A stretch of 64,000 bases of DNA, taken from the NCBI GenBank assembly GCA_032433595.1, contig JASWJB010000007.1, positions 124,001 through 188,000 on the forward strand, given 5' to 3'. Made by a program: the position numbers and the translations under genes. The notes beneath the pieces are model-generated. The model worked only from the letters and a program-made list of their open reading frames with translations. It made no database searches and had not been told where the DNA came from. This stretch comes from Conoideocrella luteorostrata (Eukaryota > Ascomycota > Sordariomycetes > Hypocreales > Clavicipitaceae). This document shows positions 43,242 through 57,929 of the stretch, one piece after another; the stretch's first letter is position 1, and each line of letters begins with the position of its first letter.

Positions 43242-43988
43242 ATGCTATCCCGCATAGTAATGGGCGCGCCTTCACAAGCCGTAGCAACCACACGAGCCTT
43301 CTCAACAGCACTCCCACGCGGATTCGCCGCTTCAAAACCTTCATACGACAAATCATCATCTCGTCCAGTTCGATCAAATCCTCTCGTAGGAAACTACGCT
43401 CCTGCCGAGCCAGCTCAACGCAAGGACAAAACATCACCAGCTTCGACTCCGACCCCGACCCCGACCCCCCAAAAAGCATCGGAATCAAGCGCCGAAATGC
43501 CTCCCACCGTAGATATCCTCCCTCCTCGCCCGCCCCCTCCCCCATCCATGTCCTCGGTCAATGAATCTGCTCCCGCTCAACGAGCCGAATTTCAATCTCA
43601 ATTTGCCTACAATGCCGTCGAGTCGAGACCAATCATCGACATTGCACACATCATCTCAGACAAATCCGCCGCCTTCGGGCGTGCCCAAGGCGTCAGTAAC
43701 CCCCTCGATCGACCCAACGTGCGCGCCAAGGCAGTCGCCGGCCGAACCGTTTTCATCAAGGACAGACTGACGCCTCAATCTGCCCCCACCCCCATGGTAG
43801 CCTTGCGCGTTCTGGACAAGATGTGTCGCGACCAGAAGATCAAGAACAAGTTTCATTCGCAAAAATTCCATGAGAGAAAGGGCCTCAAGAAAAAGAGATT
43901 AAGGAGCCAGCGGTGGAGGTCGAGATTCAAGACGGGCTTCAAGGCGGCTGTGAGCCGGGTTCTTGAGTTGAAGAAGCAAGGGTGGTAA
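43242..43988 (+). CDS. MRP21: Mitochondrial small-subunit ribosomal protein bS21m (MRP21)
   Basis: A 248-residue intronless protein. The N-terminus is a mitochondrial presequence: rich in Arg, Ala and Ser, no acidic residues in the first 35 (MLSRIVMGAPSQAVATTRAF). The middle is a low-complexity Pro/Thr/Ser linker, including a TPTPTPTP run encoded by CCGACC repeats. The C-terminal 75 residues are the ribosomal S21 domain: AVAGRTVFIKD, then ALRVLDKMCRDQKIKNKFHSQKFHERKG, then the basic KKKRLRSQRWRSRFKTGFKAAVSRV. In fungi this is MRP21, part of the mitoribosomal 37S subunit, needed for mitochondrial translation. Tail-to-tail with the HAUS6-like gene (254 bp). Confidence 0.87.
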   Translation: MLSRIVMGAPSQAVATTRAFSTALPRGFAASKPSYDKSSSRPVRSNPLVGNYAPAEPAQRKDKTSPASTPTPTPTPQKASESSAEMPPTVDILPPRPPPPPSMSSVNESAPAQRAEFQSQFAYNAVESRPIIDIAHIISDKSAAFGRAQGVSNPLDRPNVRAKAVAGRTVFIKDRLTPQSAPTPMVALRVLDKMCRDQKIKNKFHSQKFHERKGLKKKRLRSQRWRSRFKTGFKAAVSRVLELKKQGW

Positions 43989-44242
43989 GGCAATCACAGA
44001 GGACAAGTTTTGTGTCATTAGGGTAAGTTCTGTAGAATTACTCATTGCATGTACAATAAATAATAGCATTTTGTTTCTCATTTAATATATGCCACAACGG
44101 TGTGCATTTGTAGTATCTGAATTAGCGATCATCAAATATGTGACCGCTCACTTTCATATTCTTGTACACGGCAGCCACATGAACACAAGTATCAATGGAT
44201 ATTCAATAAATCGTCGTCGCTGCGTAATTTATACTCAATATC

Positions 44243-46498
44243 CTACCACTCCTTAATTGGACTCCCCACCGGACTGTTCCTCATCTTCGGCCGCGACTTA
44301 AACACCGCCTCCATGTCCTCTTCCCCAATGATTTCTTCCGTTAACACACGGTGGTCCGTTGCACCTTCCTCATCCACTTTCGGAAAATAGCTCCCCTCCT
44401 TTCTCGGAAGAACCTTGGATCTGCGGAGAGATTTTCGCCGCTCAAGCTGCGCCTTTTTCTGCGCCTGTTCGAATCCGGCCATGCTCTGCCTAGTTCGACT
44501 AACTAGATCCATGGCTTCGGAATCCTCGCCCCTTGGTTTGGACGAACTTTCTGGCTCAGATGGTGGCGTGGGGCCATGCTTGCCGTGTGATGCTGCGGGT
44601 CGGAGAGGCAGTTCTAGCTCGTCTTCGTCCAGGAAGGGAGAGTGGTTGCCTGCCATAGAGAGACGGGTTCTCTGAGCGAGCGACAGGGTAGGTCTTTGCT
44701 TGGGTCGTTTGAGTGGTGAGGGGGATGCTTGGTCCATTGCGTCAAGAATGTCGTCGGCCATGTCTTGCGTAGGTGATGGAGGAGGTTCTATTTCCTCAAA
44801 ATCATCTATGGGTGGAAGGTGCAAGTCTCGTCTCCAGAGGGAACTGCTCTCACCGTCACGATGAGGTGGTGAGACTGACGATTGTGTGGATGTAGACTGA
44901 TTGAAGACCTCGGATTGTGTCATCTGCGGCTTCATGGCTTGTCGTCGCAGACTATCCAGTTTCGCCCTGTTGGTTCGTACTGGGACGAACGCTGTGGCAG
45001 CCTCGTACGGCTCGTCCTCGAGTTCGCTAATGTCGGACGTAGCTTCACCACCATCCGTTAACTGGCTAATAGAATTATCAGAGCGTCTCTGTGCCGAGCC
45101 CGTCTTTCTAACAAAGTCAAGGATGCCTGAGCCACTTCCCTTGATATGTCCAAGCTCGTGTTTCAATCCAGTCACCAAATCGTCATATTCCTGTGTGAAT
45201 TTTGGTGTCTTTCCTAGCCCTGTAGGCAACGGTCTTGACATTTTCTCAACTTGCAAATCGTGGTGAGCGGAAAACCGAAAGTCAATACCCTTATTTGACT
45301 CCATTTTGGTTGTACGTTTCTTCAACGGTGATGCGGATCCCTGGGCTAACTGGCCAAAGGCGTCCTTCCGAAACATATCCCACCTCGCCACTCTCTCTTT
45401 CTGGATCCGCACCCTATGTTCAAGCTGATCCAAGAGACCACCAGAGTCTTCTTCAATCTCTGCCAAACGGTCTTGTTCAACTCTTCGCCATACTCTATCA
45501 AATGGCATGGCAAGAAGACTCGTCCCCTGCGCATGAACATCCCCCTTAATAAGAGTTTCCATCCAACTCTCATTGCCAGCCCAATCGTTCCGTACGAGTC
45601 GCCGCATCTCCTCTCTCGCATTGTTTGATAGAGTATCCCGGTTGCTATCAGCTTCCTTGGCCCGAACCGTTTCCATTCTACGAGTAACTCCCCTACCCTT
45701 TACACTCAACAAATCCTTAAAGTCGTGGAACCTTGCCCTGGTATTTTCTCTTTGTTCTATAGTTCGCCGCAATGAGGCTTTGTATGCCAGGCCTAAGACA
45801 TGTAATTCGGTGTTGTCGCTGTCATATCCTCTATTCTCAAATGACAAATTAACAGCTATCGCTGGATGGACGCCTGTTACATTGACATCGCCTTCGAGGA
45901 TTTTCTTCAAAACAGCTGTAGAGAAGTACGCGAGTATTTCTTCCAACCGTTCGCCCTTGCAGTCGTCCAGCATGGTTTTTCGAATCATCAAGTCTCGGCT
46001 TAGTACACCGTTCTTTTTGGCGGTTTCGAGAGCACGCAGCAGGGCAGCCCGGAGGTTGATGGATTGCATCTGGTCGAGAGGTGGGAAGAATGGGTTGAGT
46101 TTCTGCCTCTGGTTAGCATTGGTCTACCACATACATGTCCGCAGGATGCCCGTCACGATGCCTCTTCCTGGCAGTACATTTGGACTTACAGAAGCAGTCT
46201 CCTCAGGGTCCCAAATACCAAACAGCTTCACCAGCACCCATTCTACACACTGAATCCTCCTCTTCTGTCCTTGCACCCCCGTTGCCGCAAATGTCTTGGT
46301 CGTGACATCAGGCCAGTCAGGTAAGAGATCCAGATCCAGTAGCCTCAAGTTTGTTAAGAATATCGATAACGGCGACGTCCCAGCATTGCTGGCTCCCACA
46401 TCCCCCTGGTTAGTGGAAGTCGCAGCAGCTGGTTTGCTTCTCGAGGTTGATGATGTGGTATTCACGCGGAGACGCGTCCGGGGTTGGACGGCTGCCAT
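44243..46498 (-). CDS. Augmin subunit HAUS6-like protein
   Basis: Two exons, 46498-46190 and 46102-44243, give 722 residues. The intron (46103-46189, 87 bp) has donor GTAAGT, branch GCTAAC and acceptor GGCAG; the join reads DPEETAS/KLNPFFPPLDQMQS. Residues about 43-260 match the HAUS6 N-terminal domain: IFLTNLRLLDLDLLPDWPD, RRIQCVEWVLVKLFGIWDPEET, LNLRAALLRALETAKKNGVL, RKTMLDDCKGERLEEILAYFSTAVLKKIL. A long coiled-coil-prone middle follows (RVRIQKERVARWD). The C-terminal third is polar and Ser/Pro-rich with SPLK-type CDK-like sites. Augmin nucleates branched microtubules in the spindle with gamma-tubulin; in fungi it is conserved in filamentous species and absent from budding yeast. The call rests on the N-terminal domain. 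Confidence 0.82.
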
Positions 46499-47070
46499 GG
46501 TGGCATCTCGATTGTAGATGGTGCTTGTTCGTTAGAGGGTGTGGTACATTGCGAACTGGATGGCTTGATCATGGAGATGGCCAAATGCAGGAGACTCGGT
46601 CGGTAGGAAATGCCGGTTACGCATGGACAGAAAGGCGGCCAAGCTCGAGCTCGAGGGCAGGATGCACGCAGGTGGACCATTTCGACCCCACCAAGCCTAC
46701 TTGCTTTAAAGGGTAATGGTATAGTACATGCTCGACCGCCATGTCAACTTCGACTTCTTAGACGGCATGCAAATTAAATTCACAGCTGGTGATAATATAA
46801 CGCAAAGTCGAAGCAGAAAGAGATGCTTCCTACTAATCATGGTATATCAACTATTCACTTCGTACCTATCGTGACATTTCATTTTCGTCGCTGACGTGAC
46901 CATTCGTGCCATTCCTTGACTTGCTCGGCGTTCATTCGTCCCTTCGTAACAGACACCGGGTTTTCTCATATCTGACGATACGACGTTCGGCTTGCGTCAT
47001 CGACTTGTAATACACTGACTTTAACTACCACTAATCAATATAAACACTCCCACAGTGCCAAAAGACCGAA
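46499..47070. other. Intergenic, 572 bp
   Basis: Between two minus-strand genes: promoter of the HAUS6-like gene and 3' flank of the DUF4419 gene. Nothing distinctive seen. Confidence 0.5.
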
Positions 47071-48342
47071 TCATCCCGTTGCGGCAGCAGCAGGACACCA
47101 CGTCCCCAGAGGCTTCGAAAGACCCTCCACATCTGAGAAATTCCCATACTCGGGTCCCGTAGTGAAATTCAACTCCACAGGTCCATACAAGAACCACGAA
47201 TTGAGCGGCTCCGCGAACACCTCCTTCGTGCCGTTCTGGCTTCTTTTGATGCCAATATTTCCAGCCAACACATAAGCATTCGTGTCCACGCCTGGCTTAG
47301 GATAGTCGAGCATCTTGAGAGGGGCCTTTGCATACCCCACGGGGATATTGTCGACACTGACACGCGTGTAGGCAACTCCATCCAGTCGCGTATCTTCCTC
47401 TCCTGCCATCGTCCCCGGGAGAGTTCGAAGCGTTCCGTCCTCCCGCCAGTGCATAAACCCCGTAATCCATCCAGAGATATCATACTCCGCGGGTCCAGAG
47501 CCACAGGAAAACTGCTGATTTGCCCGCACAATCTGTTCCCAGAACGACTTCGTAGCTGGGCTGTTGGGCTGATCCCAAGTCTGAACAAACCTGCTCAAGA
47601 TAGGCCTCAAGTTGTTTGCAAACTGCGTCGGCTGTGCCCCCCAGTCCCTCAAATGATCAAGCTTCCTGTATAGCTTCTCCCAATCGTCCTTTGTCCCCAG
47701 CAATGTAACAGATGGTATCCCGCAGATAATGCTCCCAGAAAACTCAAAATAATGCTTCACTAGCCCCATCATCAACACCGTCGCCGTCATATTGTCGTTT
47801 TGCGTGCTCGTACTAAAGCCAGGTGTGACCCAGCCAAGCAACCAATCTGTTTTGACGCGCTTCTGGATTTCCTTCCCGAACGCATTAATCACGTTTTCCC
47901 ACGTGGTGTCTTGCACCATAATCTCTTTCTTGCCCTGGAAATCCACAAACATGTGTCGGACAGATTCAGCATTCTTGGTCATGTAAAAGTTAAGTTGAGC
48001 TAGGATTTCAAACCAAATCACGTCGGGTCGCAGAACGAGACTCTGATGATTTGCCCAAGCGACGATAGAACCACGCACGAAGCTATCAGATGATGGGTAT
48101 GTATTGCTTAAAACTTTGTCGTCGGGCATGTTCAACTCGGAGTAGGACGATAGGAGTAGTTTGGCTGTGTAGGGATTTTTGTTGGCAACCTCTTCAGGAC
48201 AGCTCTGGCGAAATAATTCGTTCGCAGATGGGACTGTAGCGATATTGTCCAAGGGTAATGGATCAACATTGCTAATGGGAATGGTGATCTTGCTTTGAAC
48301 GGCTGCTGTGAAACCCAGCAAACAAAATAGAGTCGACCTCAT
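47071..48342 (-). CDS. Secreted DUF4419 protein
   Basis: The frame opens at 48438, but the start is placed at 48342 because MRSTLFCLLGFTAAVQS is a clear signal peptide and the 32 residues before it are basic and atypical. The resulting 423-residue protein has the DUF4419 core: SFVRGSIVAWANHQSLVLRPDVIWFEILAQLNFYM, TTWENVINAFGKEIQKRV, and FSGSIICGIPSVTLLGTKDDWEKLYRKLDHL. ISGWITGFMHW and GYAKAPLKML follow. Sequons NMTA, NGTK, NFTT and NFSD suggest N-glycosylation in the secretory path. No catalytic role is established for the family, which is expanded in fungi. No introns. The end is Ala-rich (CPAAAATG). Confidence 0.83.
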   Translation of the reverse strand: MRSTLFCLLGFTAAVQSKITIPISNVDPLPLDNIATVPSANELFRQSCPEEVANKNPYTAKLLLSSYSELNMPDDKVLSNTYPSSDSFVRGSIVAWANHQSLVLRPDVIWFEILAQLNFYMTKNAESVRHMFVDFQGKKEIMVQDTTWENVINAFGKEIQKRVKTDWLLGWVTPGFSTSTQNDNMTATVLMMGLVKHYFEFSGSIICGIPSVTLLGTKDDWEKLYRKLDHLRDWGAQPTQFANNLRPILSRFVQTWDQPNSPATKSFWEQIVRANQQFSCGSGPAEYDISGWITGFMHWREDGTLRTLPGTMAGEEDTRLDGVAYTRVSVDNIPVGYAKAPLKMLDYPKPGVDTNAYVLAGNIGIKRSQNGTKEVFAEPLNSWFLYGPVELNFTTGPEYGNFSDVEGLSKPLGTWCPAAAATG

Positions 48343-49250
48343 TCTGGCTGGCGCAATAGAGGTCACGGATCCCAGACGAAGCTGTCTTTGACGAAAAGAA
48401 AGAGGAGCGGTCCTTTGACCCTTTTTAGGTCTCGGCATGTATCGCCAGAATTTTCCTAGCGTTGTACAGGATACATCAGTAAGTTTGCGAATCGAGACAT
48501 TCGCAAATCCTCAGCATTCCAAGGATAGGTTGGACCTGCCAACTCCTGACCACTCGACATGCCAATGTGCACAACGTGCGCAACGGCAAGAATGAGTGCT
48601 ATTGTTAGTTCTCCCTGCAGAACTGGTCATATAACCCATGAATAAAAGTGTCCAATGTAAGGAACTACGTATACACCCGGTGAGCAGCAGCTGGGCCGGT
48701 TTTCGAGACAAATGGATGTGTACGATGTGACACTGTTACATCAGTCAATCTTAGACTCTAGTAGAAACAAAGCTACTGCGCTACTGCTTTTGCCATCATT
48801 TGACTTATGCACTGCTATTTTCTGCCGTTTGGGGGCTGACAAGGTCTCTGAGTGAGGCTGGGCCACTGGCTTCAGCGTCAGCACCTTTGTCCATGGCACA
48901 CTAGTCTACATATATAGCTCTCCATATGTGACATTCTGTGTTAAAACAACGTGCAAACTTTCACAAAACATGTTACTAAATTTGCTTCAAATTCAATCTA
49001 TGGTATGCATATGGACCATGTTGGCTATAAGCCCAATCCCAATCACAACTTGTATCAAGGCCAAGTAAGTCGGTTAAAACGCCGAAGCCGTCCCAAGCGC
49101 CATGCTCGTTGGCGATAAAACATATCAACCAGATAGTACAGAAATTTCAATAGCTAGAGAAGCCAGGTATCGTTTAGACATTACATCTCGTCATTTGCGC
49201 GGCCGCTAAATCTTAGCTCCCAACCGTCGCTTAGTTGTTTGGCCATTCAG
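48343..49250. other. Intergenic, 908 bp
   Basis: Promoter of the DUF4419 gene and 3' flank of the mannitol-1-phosphate dehydrogenase gene. No coding signal. Confidence 0.5.
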
Positions 49251-50565
49251 TCAATCTTCACGACTATCTTGCTGGACGCGTGTGACAACCTTGACCAACT
49301 GAGAGTGAATCTTTTCGCTGGGTTGGATGCCACAGACCTTGCTGACAACGTCCTCGGGGGAATTCTCAGACATGATCTTTGCCAGTTCCTTAGACTCTTC
49401 GTCCTCTTCCACGTTCTGAAAACGGAAGGTCATCTCGATAGCATCGAGCAAGTACTTGATAGATTGCCCGTTCTCAGCGAGCTCTGCAGCTGGGCCGATG
49501 AATCGCTCCTTGCGAGAGAGCTTTCTTAGGGGAGCACGGCCGACGCGCTCGACGGCATCTTCCAAATGAGGGTTGCCAATGCGCTTGATGATCTTCTCGA
49601 CGTAAGCTGCTTGGTCATCTTCCTCAAATTCGTGCTTGGTGACAATAAGATTCTTGGTCTCCATCAGTGCACCTCGAACTTCGCTCATGATGTCTTTATC
49701 CTGAAGAGCATCATAGACGGTGCGCTTTCTTCGGTTGTAGCCGTGGTATGCAGCCGTGGCGTGACCAGTGTTGACAGTAAAGAGCTTGCGCTCAATAAAA
49801 GGAGCGAGGTTGTCAACCCAGTTGATACCATCAATGGAGGGGATGCCGACGTCCTCAAAGGGAGTTTTGTCAACTACCCACTCGAAGAACTTTTCCAAAG
49901 TGACATCAAGTCCAGCGTTGGGGTCTTGAGCTGGTACGATGCGATCAATAGCAGAGTTGGCATAGCGAGCTCGCAAATGGTGGTCCTCCAAACGACTGGG
50001 GTCCGTGTTCCTGGGATCCTTGATGTGCTGGGCAAGGGTATCGGTAGCACCAATAGCATTCTCGCAGGCAATGACATGCAAGGGAGATTCGTCGGACCGG
50101 CGGTCGATGCCCTTGGCGATAACCGGAGCAATGAACTTGAGAATATTGGGGCCGACCGAGCAGGTCACAACATCAGCGGTGGCAATCTCGTTGATTAAAT
50201 CCTCTTCATGGGTCTTTGAGTTGATGGCGCGGTAGTTTGTGATGGTGCTTTCTGTAGTGCCTTCGGTTCCAACCTCAATGACCTTGTACGAGGGGGATGC
50301 GTTGATTTTGTCAATAAGGGAGTCAACAACATCAGCGAAAACAACCTCGTAGCCAGAGTTGTGCAGGAAGCAGGCAACAAAGCCGCGGCCTAGTATGAGA
50401 GATGTTAGTAATCGTATTACATTTGTGCGGCAGTTGCAAATGATTGCGTATGATCAGCCAGTCGAGCAGGGTGGACCGGGTGCGGCTACATTTGCAGCAG
50501 CGGGAACGACATGACGTACCGATGTTGCCGGCGCCAAAGTGGACGGCCTTCTTTGTGGGAGCCAT
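49251..50565 (-). CDS. mpdA: Mannitol-1-phosphate 5-dehydrogenase
   Basis: Two exons, 50565-50520 and 50389-49251, give 394 residues. The 130-bp intron has donor GTACGT and acceptor CTAG; it splits the Rossmann motif, and the join restores [12 protein letters not shown]. The enzyme interconverts fructose-6-phosphate and mannitol-1-phosphate with NADH/NAD in the cytosol and is the main entry to mannitol in many ascomycetes. Further landmarks: [36 protein letters not shown], and [17 protein letters not shown] with the catalytic Lys and His of the long-chain polyol dehydrogenase family. The length matches the usual 388-394. Its neighbour downstream on the plus coordinate, glucose-6-phosphate isomerase, supplies the substrate. 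The promoter has a TATA-like element at 50795-50804. Confidence 0.95.
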
Positions 50566-53500
50566 CGCGGAAGAAACAGTTGAGTGTTTGATAATGTGAA
50601 TGGTTTGTAAGAGGCAAAGAGAGGTTTTTGTTGAACTAGAATATGGCAGAGGTAGAATCGAATGAACAAAGAGTTGGATATGTAGTGGACAGCACCGGAT
50701 ATGGGAATGGAGAAGATATAAGACAAAACGGTGACCGTATTATCATGGATGGGAAAACAGAGAGAAGTCAAGATGGAGGAAGGGCTACCCAAAGTTTATA
50801 TATAAGTGAGGCAAGCGACGGCGAGGCGGATTGGTGGATTGACGGGAAGTCAAAGGGTGATGACGGAACGGTTTCTACGATAACATACGGCTCAGTCGCA
50901 TTGAATGATGCACTAGGATAGGCCCAGTTTGCGCGGTGGGGCAGCAAGGCCAGGAAGGGGGTGTGTCGTCAGTCGCCGCCAAGTCGATGGGGCATGGCAT
51001 GACATGGGGGACGAAGCGAGGGGTAGGCAGTGATGACGATGTCGAGGTTGCACTTGAGCTGATGGTTATTTGGCTTGAGGAACTTGCACATGCCGCCGCT
51101 GCCACAGTGGTTGATGGTGCCAGTTCCCCGCTGAGCAGTCACATTTTCCTGCGGCCCTGTAGTGAATGCCTTGTCTGCAGGTGCTATAACTTGGCCCCGT
51201 ACCTGGCGGAGTTGGCAGTTTCACGAGCAGTATGGTGTTGGGTATACATGGCAGGTGGGGTAGGCAGGTGCGTGGTAACGAAGCTGCACCCGTGAGTGCA
51301 CCCACTGCCTGCCTGGTGGGGAGGAATGGGGCCAAATGGAGGAAGGAGCATACGGAAGAGACAATGGTGGCAGGAACGAGTGCCTGCTCCGAGGAGCTGT
51401 AGGAAGAAGAACTTGACGCATCGTGACATTCTTCTTGTCCGCCTACTAATGCATGTCTTTGGCCTAGACGCTTCTCGACGGCACATAGCTGCTGCTGAGA
51501 AATGTGAATACGGTACGGAGTACTTAAAACATTACCGTGACAGATTTGTGCCTAGTAGCGGGGGCGCGAGAACGTACGGTCAGGACTCGTCATGCTCACC
51601 CGAAACATGGGTACATTCGGGTGTCAGTCGGCGCTCTGCGATACGGTGGCGCTGATGCTATCGTGGACGACGCAGCCGCCGCCGCCGCCCTCGGTCTGCT
51701 TGACCATTTGTTGGTTGCACTGTCCACCGATTTCAGTTGAGGGGATGATGAATTTAGTGTGAAATACTTGGCGATTGACTTTGGTTCGGGTGCATCTGCG
51801 GCTTTTACAGGGGGCGTCTTTGGCGTTGGATAGACTCAGCCGAATTCACAGCACTTGCGGCCACCCATCCTGCAGTGTTGGCCTATCACGGCAGTGACAG
51901 AGACCCGAAGGTTTCTCACCCAGCTGCATCGTGTCGGCGCTGTCGCATGCTGGTTGGACAGACTGCGCAACGGATCCTGATGGGCCTCCGGAGAGTCCCA
52001 TTTGGCTCCGTTTTGGCGCACGGGCAGGCTATTGTAAGACGGGCGAGGGATTAGGTGGTGATGTTTTTTTTGCTGAGACGGTGGTTGAGTTGGTTGAGTG
52101 GCCGAGTCGAGGCCGCTAAGTCCGCAGACTCATAGCCAGCCAATGGCACGCAAGAATGGCGCCGAGGAGCTGAGATGGCGGGTCTGAGACGGTAGCCTGA
52201 CACTACCAACTTTTTGCTCAAGCGTCGACCAGCGTTGTCTCTCCTCTTTGCCTTCAATTCGCGACTACCGTTTCCAGCCACTGATAGCACGGAGCGCTAA
52301 CGCAACCTCTGACACAAAAATACAGATTGCGGCTTTTTAGTTTGGCTAGAATGTGCCGGCCACTGAAAGATGCCATTGCTATCTGTCGTCGCCGCACCAT
52401 CTTCTGATGCTCCTGTAAAGTGCAGCCAAAAGAGAAGGCAACACGCTGCTGTCAACCTTCCAAGTATTATATTTCAACAGTTTAGAGTGTCCTAGCGGAA
52501 TGCAGTGCAAAGAAGCATTCGCATTTGGCCGGAGAGGGCCGTAACAAAAAGGGCGTCTTGGGACTGGCTCACGATGCCACCATGAACATCGGCAATTACC
52601 CCGTTTTGGTGCGTTAGGCTCAAAACCTGTATTATACGGTAGAGCACAGTAGGCTAATATACTATGAGAACACATCGTCCAGTCTGTTTTACGCAAACTA
52701 CCAGTGCATGTTACATTGCATCCCATGGAACAGGCCGCATACCGCGACAAGTCAATACTGTTCTCCTTAAGTGTGGTATAAGATCATGCATCTCTCATCT
52801 CTCTCGGCCCTACCTTCCGATTGATACTGCGGCTCTTAGAATAAAAGCTATGATCGATCATGCGGAAGGTATTGTGACATTGACTATTGGCCGACAGACA
52901 CATCATCATCGGTCTCATTAGCATTGTTAACCTCCGGTGCAATGGATGACCTGAGAACCCCTCTTTGCCGGTTGGCTCTCTCGTCACCGTATGCAAGGAA
53001 GTGCACTATCCATAGTGGGGGAGGGGCAAGTCTTGCAGGGGGTTTTGGGGGGGTCTGTCAAGGCCATTGCTACTAACTAGTGCAACCTCACGCCAGCGTT
53101 GCCCCTCCGAGGTACGAGACTGACAGGGGTTTCACCACACGGGTGGGCGGATGGTGACGTAGGAGGTGCTGGATGAGCAAACCGTCATTTTCAAATGATA
53201 TGCCGCCTTACTAAATGCATGCATCGACAACCGCCCTCCCGCGAACACTCCGGGCTGTTTAGACGTGCCGCGCTTGAAGGAGATGAGATGACGATGGTGA
53301 CTACGATGCAGCACTGCTCTTGGACCTCTTAGTCCGAAAGGTGGAGGCTTTGATTACTGTAAGTCTGCACTTAGTAAATGTCGTCAGTCAGTTGGCGAAG
53401 TATCGAGGCGGCCCAAGACACAAAAAAGCAAAAGAGAGGAAGAACGACAGGCAGGCAAACCATGCCCGTGAGAAAGCTTCACATTGTTCTGCAACAAGCA

Positions 53501-56020
53501 ACAGGAGGTGTCTCTAGTAACCCCAGAAAATCCATGATGCCAAAGCCCCAATTAAGGCCCAGTCTTCAACACCGCGCTGCAGACCAACAAAGAACAACAG
53601 CAGACAAGCTTTTGCAAAAAAAAACCACCCGTGGGAAGCGTTGTGGACATGGCCCATGCCGTAAAGGAATAGATTTACAGGAGTAAAAAACTAAATCGGG
53701 ACGTTTCGCGAAAGCCGATGCTGATCCATGAGAAGGCCATGGAGGAGTGACGTGCTACTTCGGTCATCCGCCTCCGGTGCCCCAATAAGGAAATTATCAA
53801 GATTCACGATGCCGTCGAAATTTGCTGCTCGTGAAAGACGATGTTAGGACGGGCATATAACGTCAATGACAATGCTCATGATGTGCGGATATTTTTTCCG
53901 TCGTCAATACCGCAGCTGAAGAGGCAGTGCCAACTTGGCGTCGTCACCGTTTGTTACGCTACAGCTGACTTCCAGACGAGCCCTTGAGGCTGCGCGGTTT
54001 ATTCCGTCAGCTCCAGCCCCTGCCAGGCCAAGCAGCCCTCCCTCCGGACCTGAAAGCGCGGCATAATCCTCCGTAGAGTATTATATGATACGTGCGACAT
54101 AAAAAGACCTTTGCATAATACTACATGCGTGATATTCTTGCACAGGCAGAGACCTGAAAATCGGCACAATGTTTGGCCCTGAGTCACCTCCGTCCAAGAG
54201 TCACGATATGGACCCAACCATGATGGCTTTGAAAAACTTTTTCCGTCCGATTCAAGCGCCAACGGAGGTGCTTGGTTCCTCAGGACCACGACCAGCACCT
54301 AGCTTGTTACCATCGTGAGTTCAACATGGGATCCACTCCCGGAATACCCGTTTGGACAAAGCGCATTTCCAGCGTCCAAACTCTGCTGTAACTATCTATC
54401 TATCCAACGGGGCAGCGACAGTACAATACGAATGGCCCCGAATCACGGTGGATTTCAGGGTCTAGTTCCTCCTTCCTTTTAATATGTGATGGACGGGGTG
54501 AGTACTGCGGGATGTGTTCCAGTCCGGGGACCCCAGGATTACGGTACCAGTTGATTACGTGGAGGTGAGGCTATCCGCCTTCCATTCTCGCAGAGTATCT
54601 CCGGATTCTACGCGTATTTTCACATGATGCCTTTGTTTGCTCGGGGCATGGTCTCAGTAGACAATCTGTCGTACTTTGTAACATCAAACATATCTATGCA
54701 GTGTACTCCGTATGCTCCTCGCTTTCTAATAACAATTTCCACTTTTGGTTTCATCTCATGCAACATGTTCGGCCCATCTCCACTAGCGACAGCGACATAT
54801 ACCGAGCTTCTCTACGGAGTATAGATGCCACCATACGCCCCGAGTAACACGCAGCATCGTCTGCAAGTACAATAGCCCGAAAATTCACGCACATCGCCAC
54901 TCAGCTAATTCCAGGAGTCCTGCTTCACAAGCACGATGGCCTCACTATCCCGCAGCTATCTCTTGGCAAGACCCAACATGTAATGATTGCCCATCACCGA
55001 GAATAACCATTGGAGATACGCACCCGCTTCCAAGTGACCCGTCTCCGTCCCTCGCACAGCCCAGATCATTCGTGCTCGAATCAATAGCGCACATGCATGC
55101 ACAAACCCAACGCCTCTATCAGATAAAATACCCCTTTCCGTAACGAGTACTACATTGCGGAAGAGTATACTCCGCCATCCTGGCATGAATTGCTGCATCT
55201 CCCGCCGACATCCCCCGATACGCTCGGCGCAACCCTGTTCCCCGCGCGGCCCGTCCGAGGCCACCCTTTCTGAATGTAGCTATGTCGGAATAGCTAATGG
55301 AATAGATACTTGAATGATTTGTACATTAGTTGTAGTGTGCCTAAATAGGTATCCTACAATATCAACACTGCTCTTACGTAGCTCCAAGCTGGGAAAATGA
55401 AAGTGCATTGTCAATGCCTCAGGCCCTTCATTAATGCTCTGGCGGTGCATTTTGGTCCTGTAAACACACGAAGTTAGAAATCAGTTCATGATTTCGTCCC
55501 CGTGCGTTTTTACAAAGCACATCATTCAGCTCACGTGTCCCGAGGCTTAGATGCTTAAGTGTCCAGCCCAAAATCAAGATCTGCTGCTACCCCTGATACA
55601 TGCAGAAGTCGCAGACCAGCCCTGGTCTACTTCAAACTATGCCCAATCATCGAAAGGCGACCAATTTTGCCACCTCATTTATTATAGAAACGCCCCTTTC
55701 ATGGCTATTGTCATTACTTGTTCGTGGCATTCTGGAAGCCGATGCTGGCTCGGCTTGTCTCCCATTCATCCCTTCATCTTTCATCAACGCGATCATATGC
55801 ATGGATGGAAATACTCGCAGGGTCATTACTCGCATGTGATCGGTCGCTAATCACCTGAACCGAGCTGCGACAGGTTTGGCATTCATTCGTAGCATATACT
55901 ATCCATCGTATTCATTGTATCGACTACCAAAATTGTTGTATTGTAGCCGTAGTGCTGAATTTACAGTACCTCCCAACCCATGAACACCATTATATCCTTT
56001 GTATAGCGCAAACGCGGCAC
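50566..56020. other. Gene-free spacer, 5.5 kb
   Basis: I find no gene with recognisable domains between mpdA and the isomerase. TACTCCGTA motifs occur at 51514, 54704 and 54813. Many short frames exist on both strands, none convincing. It could hold a long 5' regulatory region, non-coding transcripts, or decayed transposons. Confidence 0.55.
50795..50804 (-). promoter_or_regulatory. TATA-like element of mpdA
   Basis: TATATATAAA on the minus strand, 230 bases before the mpdA ATG. The distance allows a 5' leader of about 150-200 bases. Weak evidence because AT runs are common. Confidence 0.35.

Positions 56021-57929
<1,909 letters not shown>

Noticed and set aside
49566..50198. 210-residue plus-strand frame
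   Set aside because: Antisense to mpdA, whose exon model and motifs are unambiguous.
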